Below, piece by piece: positions 15,177 to 20,344 of a DNA stretch of 20,344 nt. The stretch is from positions 308,277 through 328,620 of the forward strand of contig JABUUQ010000002.1 of the NCBI GenBank assembly GCA_021443125.1, written 5' to 3'. Each line of letters starts with the position of its first letter. The first letter of the stretch is position 1. The position numbers were made by a program, and so were the translations under genes. The notes under the pieces were generated by a model. That model saw nothing but the letters and a program-made list of their open reading frames with translations. It made no database searches and was not told the DNA's origin. The DNA is from Bacteroidales bacterium. GTDB taxonomy: Bacteria; Bacteroidota; Bacteroidia; Bacteroidales; P3.

Positions 15177-15491
15177 TCAAACCTTGATTTCAACTTCAAC
15201 TCCAGAAGGCAATTCCAACTTCATTAAAGCGTCTATTGTTTGAGCAGATGTGCTATCTATATCCAATAAACGTTTGTAAGAGTTCAATTCAAATTGCTCT
15301 CTTGATTTCTTGTTAACGAAAGTCGAACGGTTAACTGTAAAGATTTTCTTGTTTGTTGGCAAAGGAATAGGTCCTTGTACATGTGCACCTGTCATCTTTA
15401 CAGTCTTTACAATCTTCTCAGCTGATTTATCAACCAAGTTGTGATCGTATGACTTCAATTTGATTCTAATTTTTTGTTTTTCTTGGCTCAC
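15177..15491 (-). CDS. rpsJ: 30S ribosomal protein uS10
   Basis: uS10 is in the 30S head; in other bacteria it also acts with NusB in antitermination. The 104 residues contain KIRIKLKSYDHNLVDKSAEKI, then GPIPLPTNKKIFTVNRSTFVN and SREQFELNSYKRLLDI, with a C-terminus LPSGVEVEIKV. The N-terminal MSQEKQ is about three residues longer than most. It is 31 bases after fusA. Confidence 0.98.
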   Translation of the reverse strand: MSQEKQKIRIKLKSYDHNLVDKSAEKIVKTVKMTGAHVQGPIPLPTNKKIFTVNRSTFVNKKSREQFELNSYKRLLDIDSTSAQTIDALMKLELPSGVEVEIKV

Positions 15492-15522
15492 AATTTTAAG
15501 AATTTAATTTGTTTAACCTTTT

Positions 15523-17607
15523 TTAATTATTGTCTTTTAATACTTCTTCTGTAACATCTTTTGGAGCTTGTGAATAGTGAGAAAACTCCATAGTTGAGTT
15601 GGCTCTACCAGATGTGATTGTTCTAAGAGCTGTAACATAGCCAAACATTTGGCTTAGAGGAACTTTTGCTTTTACAGCTTGAACACCAACTTTTGCATTG
15701 ATGCTTTCCAAAATAGCTCTTCTTCTATTCAAGTCTCCTGTAACATCGCCCAAATATGTGTCTGGAGTATTTACTTCCACTGACATAATAGGCTCCATAA
15801 GTACCGGACTTGCTTTTCTTGCTGCAGCTTTGAAACCTATCTTAGCACATAATTCAAATGAAAGAGCATCTGAATCCACAGGATGATAAGAACCATCTAT
15901 AACTGTAACCTTCATGCTTTCCATTGAAAAACCTGCCAAGACACCATTAAGCATTGCATCTTTGAAACCTTTTTCAATAGCAGGAATATATTCTTTTGGA
16001 ATATTTCCTCCTTTAACTTCATTGACAAACTGCAATCCTTTGAAGCCTTCGTCTGCTGGTTCCAACTTGAAAATGATATCGGCGAACTTACCTCTACCAC
16101 CTGTCTGTTTCTTATAGACTTCTCTATGTTCAACAGAACCTGTAATTGCTTCTTTGTATGCAACTTGAGGTTTGCCTTCATTGCATTCAACACCGAACTC
16201 ACGCTTTATTCTTTCGATTATGATATCCAAATGAAGCTCTCCCATACCTTTAAGTATAGTTTGACCTGATGCTTCATCTGTTACAACTTGCAATGTAGGG
16301 TCTTCCTCTGTCAATTTTGTCAAAGCATTATTGAACTTATCTACATCTGATTGTTGTTTTGGTTCTATAGCAATAGAAATCACAGGTTCAGGGAAAGTCA
16401 TTGACTCAAGAACTATTGGATGAGCTTCATCGCACAAAGTATTACCTGTTTTGATATCTTTGAAACCTACAGCTGCACCAATATCACCAGCCTCTATTCT
16501 TTCAAGTGGGTTTTGGTGATTTGCATGCATTTGCATAATTCTTGAGATTCTTTCTTTCTTGCCCGTACTTGCATTATATACATAAGAACCTGACTCCAAT
16601 GCACCTGAATAAACACGGAAGAAACAAATTCTACCTACATAAGGGTCTGTTGCAATTTTGAAAGCCAAAGCGCTAAAAGGTTCTTTAGCACTAACTTTTC
16701 TAACTACATCTTCATCTGTCTTAGGATTCTTACCAACTATTTCTGGTATATCTATAGGACTTGGAAGATATTCGCAAACTGCATCTATAAGATTTTGCAC
16801 ACCCTTGTTTTTGAAAGCAGAACCACACAATACAGGAACTATTCTTTGTTCGCAAGTTGCCTTTCTAACATACTTGATAACTTCAGCTTCTGTAATGCTG
16901 TTTTCGTCTTCCATATATCGTTCCAACAAAGCGTCGTCTTCTTCAGCAACGCCTTCTATTAGCTGTTTACGATATTTTGCCGCTATTTCCTTAAGGTCTT
17001 CTGGCATTGGAACTTCATATGTTTTTGTTCCATTTGATTCTTCATCATACATCAACGCCTTATTCCTTACAAGGTCTATGACTCCTTTGAACATATCTTC
17101 TTGTCCGATAGGTAGTGTCAAAGGAATAGGATTAGCACCAAGTTTTTCTTTAATGTCATTTACTACATTAAAGAAATCTGCACCAGCTCTGTCCATTTTA
17201 TTAACAAAAGCTATGCGAGGTACATTGTATTTATCTGCTTGTCTCCATACTGTCTCACTTTGAGGTTCAACACCTCCCACAGCACAGAACAAAGCTATAG
17301 CACCATCCAAAACACGTAATGAACGTTCTACCTCTACAGTAAAGTCAACGTGTCCCGGAGTGTCTATAATGTTGATTTTATAATCTTTGTTTTGATATTT
17401 CCAGAATACTGTTGTAGCAGCAGAAGTGATAGTAATGCCTCTTTCCTGTTCTTCTTCCATCCAGTCCATTGTTGCAGTACCATCGTGAGTTTCTCCTAGT
17501 TTGTGATTTTTACCAGTATAGAATAATATACGCTCAGTAGTCGTAGTTTTACCTGCGTCTATATGAGCCATAATTCCTATATTTCTTGTATAATTTAAGT
17601 CTGCCAT
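15523..17607 (-). CDS. fusA: elongation factor G
   Basis: EF-G is the GTPase that moves tRNA and mRNA through the ribosome and helps recycle it. The 694 residues have the full five-domain layout. The GTP-binding motifs are AHIDAGKT (14-21), DTPGH (82-86) and NKMD (136-139), with the switch region ERGIT at 55-59. Domain II onward carries KGMGELHLDIIIERIKREFG and the C-terminal SQMFGYVTALRTITSGRANSTMEF. It follows rpsG by 40 bases in the str-operon arrangement, but tuf is not next to it. Bacteroidota often carry further fusA copies elsewhere; the window cannot show whether one exists. Confidence 0.99.
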   Translation of the reverse strand: MADLNYTRNIGIMAHIDAGKTTTTERILFYTGKNHKLGETHDGTATMDWMEEEQERGITITSAATTVFWKYQNKDYKINIIDTPGHVDFTVEVERSLRVLDGAIALFCAVGGVEPQSETVWRQADKYNVPRIAFVNKMDRAGADFFNVVNDIKEKLGANPIPLTLPIGQEDMFKGVIDLVRNKALMYDEESNGTKTYEVPMPEDLKEIAAKYRKQLIEGVAEEDDALLERYMEDENSITEAEVIKYVRKATCEQRIVPVLCGSAFKNKGVQNLIDAVCEYLPSPIDIPEIVGKNPKTDEDVVRKVSAKEPFSALAFKIATDPYVGRICFFRVYSGALESGSYVYNASTGKKERISRIMQMHANHQNPLERIEAGDIGAAVGFKDIKTGNTLCDEAHPIVLESMTFPEPVISIAIEPKQQSDVDKFNNALTKLTEEDPTLQVVTDEASGQTILKGMGELHLDIIIERIKREFGVECNEGKPQVAYKEAITGSVEHREVYKKQTGGRGKFADIIFKLEPADEGFKGLQFVNEVKGGNIPKEYIPAIEKGFKDAMLNGVLAGFSMESMKVTVIDGSYHPVDSDALSFELCAKIGFKAAARKASPVLMEPIMSVEVNTPDTYLGDVTGDLNRRRAILESINAKVGVQAVKAKVPLSQMFGYVTALRTITSGRANSTMEFSHYSQAPKDVTEEVLKDNN

Positions 17608-17647
17608 CTATAATTTATTCTTTCTTTATCAGTTGTATTTTAGAGGA

Positions 17648-18115
17648 TTATGCTCTAAAGTGAGAGAATGCCTTGTTAGCCTCTGCCATTCTGTGAATGT
17701 CTTCTTTTCTCTTGAATGCTGCACCTTCTTCCTTAGATGCTGCGATTATTTCAGCTGCAAGACGCATAGCCATTGTTTTTTCTGAACGTTTTCTTGCAAA
17801 TCCTATCAAGTTCTTCATACCCATAGACATTTTTCTGTCTGGACGAATTTCTGTAGGGATTTGAAAAGTAGCACCACCGATACGACGGCTTCTTACCTCA
17901 ACGTTAGGAGTAACATTTGCAAGTCCTTTTTTCCATACGTCAAGACCATTTTCTTTAGTCTTTTCGCTAATGATATCTATTGCATCATAAAAGATCTTGT
18001 ATGCTATAGTCTTTTTTCCTTTCAACATAATGTTGTTAACGAACTTTGTTACAAGTACTTCGTTAAACTTTGGATCAGGAAGTATAATTCTTTTTCTTGG
18101 TCTCGCTTTTCTCAT
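17648..18115 (-). CDS. rpsG: 30S ribosomal protein uS7
   Basis: uS7 nucleates assembly of the 30S head and lies at the E site; in E. coli it represses the str operon by binding between rpsL and rpsG. The 155 residues read MRKARPRKRIILPDPKF at the start, NVEVRSRRIGGATFQIP around 71-87, and DIHRMAEANKAFSHFR at the end. The rpsL-rpsG gap is only 33 bases, too short for the long S7-binding structure of E. coli, so control must differ if it exists. Confidence 0.98.
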   Translation of the reverse strand: MRKARPRKRIILPDPKFNEVLVTKFVNNIMLKGKKTIAYKIFYDAIDIISEKTKENGLDVWKKGLANVTPNVEVRSRRIGGATFQIPTEIRPDRKMSMGMKNLIGFARKRSEKTMAMRLAAEIIAASKEEGAAFKRKEDIHRMAEANKAFSHFRA

Positions 18116-18148
18116 TTTATTTTATCTGCCTTAATGTTAAACCTTAAA

Positions 18149-18529
18149 TTACTTTGCATCTTTAGGTCTCTTTGCGCCGTACTTAGAACGTCTTTGTTTT
18201 CTTCCATCAACGCCTGCTGTATCCAAAGCACCTCTAATAATGTGATATCTTACACCTGGTAAGTCTTTTACTCTACCACCTCTAATCATAACGATTGAGT
18301 GTTCTTGTAGGTTGTGGCCTTCTCCTGGAATGTAAGCATTAACTTCCTTACCATTAGTCAATTTAACTCTGGCAACCTTTCTCATTGCTGAGTTGGGTTT
18401 CTTAGGTGTTGTTGTGTAAACTCTTGTACAAACACCTCTACGTTGTGGACATGAATCCAATGCAGGAGATTTACTCTTGTACTCTGCTGTTTGACGTCCT
18501 TTACGAACTAACTGTTGAATTGTTGGCAT
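18149..18529 (-). CDS. rpsL: 30S ribosomal protein uS12
   Basis: uS12 is the decoding-centre protein and the classic streptomycin target. The 126 residues start MPTIQQLVRKGRQ and hold TPKKPNSAMRKVARVKL (41-57) and GGRVKDLPGVRYH (84-96). K43/K44 and K88 (E. coli K42/K43 and K87) and P91 (P90) are intact, which matches a streptomycin-sensitive sequence, and D89 is the residue methylthiolated in E. coli. The C-terminus is basic. It is the first gene of the operon. Confidence 0.98.
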   Translation of the reverse strand: MPTIQQLVRKGRQTAEYKSKSPALDSCPQRRGVCTRVYTTTPKKPNSAMRKVARVKLTNGKEVNAYIPGEGHNLQEHSIVMIRGGRVKDLPGVRYHIIRGALDTAGVDGRKQRRSKYGAKRPKDAK

Positions 18530-18609
18530 ATCTAAAATATGTTCCTTTTTAGTTTTTATTTACTTTTTGTTTTTCAAACTAACCTTTTTAGCGGGAACAA
18601 CTCGGGCTG

Positions 18610-18638
18610 CAAAGGTTTTAATTACAATAATTTCAAAA
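18610..18638 (-). promoter_or_regulatory. possible proximal rpsL promoter (AACCTTTG box)
   Basis: On the minus strand AACCTTTG (18617-18610), followed by CAGCC, differs by one base from the Bacteroidota -7 consensus TAnnTTTG. A TTTTG at 18638-18634 could serve as the -33 box, but the spacer is 16 bases where 19-21 is typical. If used it would leave an rpsL leader of roughly 70-80 bases. The same stretch also pairs with AAAGGTT at 18587-18581 as a 7-bp stem, so it may instead be RNA structure. Confidence 0.35.
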
Positions 18639-18756
18639 CATTATCGAAATTCCTTGCTTTTTCATGCAAAAAATCATCTAAATGTTTCATAATTAAAACT
18701 CTGAAATTGCATTTTACGTCAATCCAGCTGCAGCCAACAACTATGATTGATAAAAT

Positions 18757-18822
18757 CCCCTCTAAGTATACAACCCTCACAGGCTCAATTCCTTACCCGT
18801 ATATTCATACTCTTTCTAGGGA
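18757..18822 (-). ncRNA. possible structured RNA at the 5' end of the rpsL leader
   Basis: On the minus strand TCCCT (18822-18818) pairs with AGGGG (18761-18757), then AGTAT (18811-18807) with ATACT (18769-18765), and an inner hairpin forms from ACGGG (18800-18796) and CCTGT (18783-18779) around a 12-base loop. The element begins about 15-20 bases after the predicted start site of the distal promoter. I do not recognise it as any known leader or riboswitch. Pairing seen by eye only; no conservation evidence. Confidence 0.35.
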
Positions 18823-18843
18823 CGAAAATACACTTTCAATTTG

Positions 18844-18875
18844 CAAAATTACAATTATTTACGCTATCTGCCAAA
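18844..18875 (-). promoter_or_regulatory. distal rpsL-operon promoter, Bacteroidota type
   Basis: TAATTTTG (18851-18844, minus strand) matches the -7 consensus TAnnTTTG exactly. TTTG (18875-18872) lies upstream with a 20-base spacer, the expected distance for the -33 box of the phylum's primary sigma factor. Transcription would begin near 18838 and leave an rpsL leader of about 310 bases, unusually long. Confidence 0.6.
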
Positions 18876-18884
18876 TATTTTCTT

Positions 18885-18911
18885 AAAAAAATACTTTCAG
18901 CATCAAAAAGT
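18885..18911 (-). terminator. weak intrinsic terminator after the small membrane protein gene
   Basis: On the minus strand ACTTT (18911-18907) pairs with AAAGT (18897-18893) around a nine-base loop, followed after one base by a run of T (18891-18885). The stem is short and AT-rich, so read-through into the rpsL promoter region is likely. It starts about ten bases past the stop at 18921. Confidence 0.4.
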
Positions 18912-18920
18912 TACGCATAA

Positions 18921-19289
18921 TTACTCTGCAAATTTTTCCTTCAATTTTTCTTTTATTCCATCCTCACTTGCTGTGAAAACTTGATTGAAAAGTCCAACGG
19001 AAACGGTTTTGTCTTCTCCGTCGATTTTCATCTTACCCAGACTGAAGATATAGTAATTTTTCACTTCCAACTGGGCATCTACATAGGAATTAATGAATTT
19101 TGAGGCCATCATTGAACCTATCATTTGCATTCCTTGCTCAAATCCATTTTTTGCCTCGCCCATTTCATTGGTAGCCACATTGGTCAGCGTATGGCTAAGC
19201 TTTTCTTGATGAGCCTCTTTGTTGGGACAAGTCAGTGCCATAACGACAAGAATTGCCAAAATAATAATCCATGTAATTTTTCTCTTCAT
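18921..19289 (-). CDS. small membrane-anchored protein of unknown function (DUF4359-like)
   Basis: The preferred start is ATG 19289-19287, giving 122 residues: MKRKITWIIILAILVVMALT, then CPNKEAHQEKL and a soluble domain. A frame open 21 codons further upstream (MHFLLSLHADIF) would start beyond the predicted transcription start, so it was not used. Residues 6-20 form one hydrophobic segment after a Lys/Arg-rich N-terminus, typical of a membrane anchor or uncleaved signal; the Cys at 21 lacks a proper lipobox. The C-terminal pattern YYIFSLGKMKI...VSVGLFNQVF recalls DUF4359 proteins, a family without known function, but the match was made from memory. The rest is helical and charged. It stands alone between tyrS and rpsL with its own promoter. 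Confidence 0.75.
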   Translation of the reverse strand: MKRKITWIIILAILVVMALTCPNKEAHQEKLSHTLTNVATNEMGEAKNGFEQGMQMIGSMMASKFINSYVDAQLEVKNYYIFSLGKMKIDGEDKTVSVGLFNQVFTASEDGIKEKLKEKFAE

Positions 19290-19331
19290 TTTATTGTGTA
19301 TTTTGTTTATTGTCAAAAAAATATCAGCGTG

Positions 19332-19361
19332 CAAAGATAATAAAAAATGCATTGCTGCAAA
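19332..19361 (-). promoter_or_regulatory. promoter of the small membrane protein gene
   Basis: TATCTTTG (19339-19332, minus strand) is a perfect TAnnTTTG box followed by CACGC, the commonest form in this phylum. TTTG at 19361-19358 lies 18 bases upstream as a -33 candidate. The start of transcription would be near 19325, about 35 bases ahead of the chosen ATG, which supports the short start. Confidence 0.65.
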
Positions 19362-19363
19362 GC

Positions 19364-19395
19364 AAACGGCAAAAGAAAAAATTAAAACGCCGTTT
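19364..19395. repeat. inverted repeat next to the -33 box
   Basis: AAACGGC (19364-19370) and GCCGTTT (19389-19395) are exact inverted repeats separated by 18 AT-rich bases. The inner arm abuts the -33 candidate of the 19332-19361 promoter, so it could be an operator or an UP-like site, or a chance repeat. Confidence 0.3.
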
Positions 19396-19527
19396 CAAAA
19401 AATTATTCCTTGCTTTCAATTTTTTATTCCTTTGTTTTATTTTTCTGCAAGAATGATTGGACAAAAAGACATTAAAAACTCACAGATAAAATCTCAAAAA
19501 CAAATAAAAGTAATGGCAGAAAATCAT

Positions 19528-19576
19528 AAAAAATACCGACAAACAAATTTACATATTAGGAAAAATCTGTCTGTCG
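19528..19576 (-). terminator. tyrS intrinsic terminator
   Basis: On the minus strand CGACAGACAGATTT (19576-19563) pairs with AAATTTGTTTGTCG (19550-19537) along all 14 positions, three of them G-U, closing a 12-base loop. A run of six T (19533-19528) follows. It lies about 25 bases past the tyrS stop. This is the clearest terminator in the window. Confidence 0.85.
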
Positions 19577-19601
19577 ATATAGATTGATTTAATGTTTCTT
19601 G

Positions 19602-20344
19602 CTATTCGGCAATGATTATGTAGTAGTTTTTCTTTCCTTTTTGAACAAGAATGTATTTTCCGTTAAGCAGACTATCGGAATTGGTAATGTAAGCGTCATT
19701 TACCTTCTCTTTATTGATTGAAAGTGAGTTCTCTTTCAAAGCTCTGCGCACCTCTCCTTTTGAAGCCAAAACCTGTGTTTTCTCTGCCAAAAGGTCTATG
19801 ATTGCAATGCCGTTTTCAACTTCTGATTTTGACACTTTGAATTGTGGAACACCTTCAAATACAGACAAAAAAGTTTGTTCATCCAAATGTTTAAGACTTT
19901 CTGTTGTTCCCTTGCCGAACAAAATTTCTGAAGCTTCAAGAGCAGAATTGTAATCTTCCTCTGAATGAACTTTTATTGTAATATCTTTTGCCAATGCCTT
20001 TTGAAGAACCCTTGCTGCTGGATTTTCTGCATGTTGTTTTTCAAGTTCAAGAATTTCATCTTGTGTTTTCAAAGTGAAAATCCTGATAAATCTTGCAGCA
20101 TCTTCGTCGGAAAGATTCAACCAGAACTGATAGAATGTATAAGGTGAAGTTTTCTCCCTATCCAACCATACATTACCTTTTTCTGTTTTGCCAAATTTCT
20201 TTCCATCTGCCTTTGTTATCAAAGGACAAGTAATAGCGAATGCCTCCTTATCAAGTTTTCTTCTGATAAGTTCGGAACCTGTGGTAATGTTTCCCCATTG
20301 GTCTGAACCGCCCATTTGAAGATGACAGCCGTAATTCTCATATA
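19602..20344 (-). CDS. tyrS: tyrosyl-tRNA synthetase, C-terminal part (5' end outside window)
   Basis: The enzyme charges tRNA-Tyr with tyrosine in the cytoplasm. The frame is open to the right edge, giving about 247 residues of a protein usually near 430, so the N-terminal Rossmann part with the HIGH motif is missing. The visible piece begins YENYGCHLQMGGSDQWGNI, part of the tyrosine-binding region, then TKADGKKFGKTEKGNVWLD, in which KFGKT is the KMSKS-type ATP loop. A linker domain follows, and a C-terminal S4-like tRNA-binding domain (about the last 65 residues, ending NYYIIIAE). It is a bacterial TyrRS of the S4-tailed class and ends in a strong terminator. Confidence 0.97.
   Translation of the reverse strand, partial: YENYGCHLQMGGSDQWGNITTGSELIRRKLDKEAFAITCPLITKADGKKFGKTEKGNVWLDREKTSPYTFYQFWLNLSDEDAARFIRIFTLKTQDEILELEKQHAENPAARVLQKALAKDITIKVHSEEDYNSALEASEILFGKGTTESLKHLDEQTFLSVFEGVPQFKVSKSEVENGIAIIDLLAEKTQVLASKGEVRRALKENSLSINKEKVNDAYITNSDSLLNGKYILVQKGKKNYYIIIAE

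Noticed and set aside
15912..16202. Second minus-strand frame inside fusA
   Set aside because: It is out of frame within a fully conserved EF-G sequence.
315..18529. Frameshifts or damaged genes in the ribosomal block
   Set aside because: Every expected gene is present, uninterrupted and near the usual length, so there is no pseudogene here.
18539..18886. 115-codon plus-strand frame across the rpsL leader
   Set aside because: It is Phe/Leu/Lys-rich low-complexity sequence from AT-rich DNA, lies opposite the predicted promoter, and resembles no protein family.
19219..19587. 122-codon plus-strand frame between the small membrane gene and tyrS
   Set aside because: It runs through the promoter and the tyrS terminator on the other strand and half overlaps a better-supported gene.
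1..20344. tRNA, rRNA, CRISPR array, insertion sequence or prophage signals
   Set aside because: No clover-leaf sequence, regular direct repeats, transposase reading frame or terminal inverted repeats were found by eye on either strand.

Overview
The window is almost entirely the conserved ribosomal protein super-operon of an AT-rich member of the Bacteroidota, most likely a Bacteroidales. The gene order (rpsL-rpsG-fusA-rpsJ-S10-spc-alpha with map between secY and infA, and no tuf or adk) fits that phylum. So do the acidic C-terminal tail on L17, the cysteine-poor S14, S4 and L36, the absence of Shine-Dalgarno sequences and the presence of TAnnTTTG-type promoter boxes. The genus cannot be read from the sequence.

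Layout, left to right: (1) 1-156, plus strand, the last 51 codons of an HNH endonuclease whose 5' part is outside the window. (2) 157-314, a convergent intergenic region with two terminator-like hairpins. (3) 315-18529, minus strand, 31 genes read right to left: rpsL, rpsG, fusA, rpsJ, rplC, rplD, rplW, rplB, rpsS, rplV, rpsC, rplP, rpmC, rpsQ, rplN, rplX, rplE, rpsN, rpsH, rplF, rplR, rpsE, rpmD, rplO, secY, map, infA, rpmJ, rpsM, rpsK, rpsD, rpoA, rplQ (33 with fusA and rpsL/rpsG counted). Most gaps are below 40 bases and two gene pairs overlap. (4) 18530-18920, the rpsL leader and promoter region, about 390 bases with no convincing protein gene. (5) 18921-19289, a small membrane-anchored protein of unknown function with its own promoter. 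(6) 19290-19601, its promoter and the tyrS terminator. (7) 19602-20344, the C-terminal part of tyrosyl-tRNA synthetase.

Together the main block supplies the small-subunit and large-subunit proteins, the translocase EF-G, initiation factor IF-1, the RNA polymerase alpha subunit, the SecY protein-export channel and the methionine aminopeptidase that trims new proteins. Coupling these in one transcript ties ribosome, polymerase and export capacity to growth.

No new multi-gene system is visible. Every protein in the main block is a full-length, ordinary family member. The parts worth a second look are noncoding: the long rpsL leader with two possible promoters and a foldable element, hairpins in the three widest gaps of the operon (rpsJ/rplC, rpsM/rpsK, secY/map), and the unknown small membrane protein.
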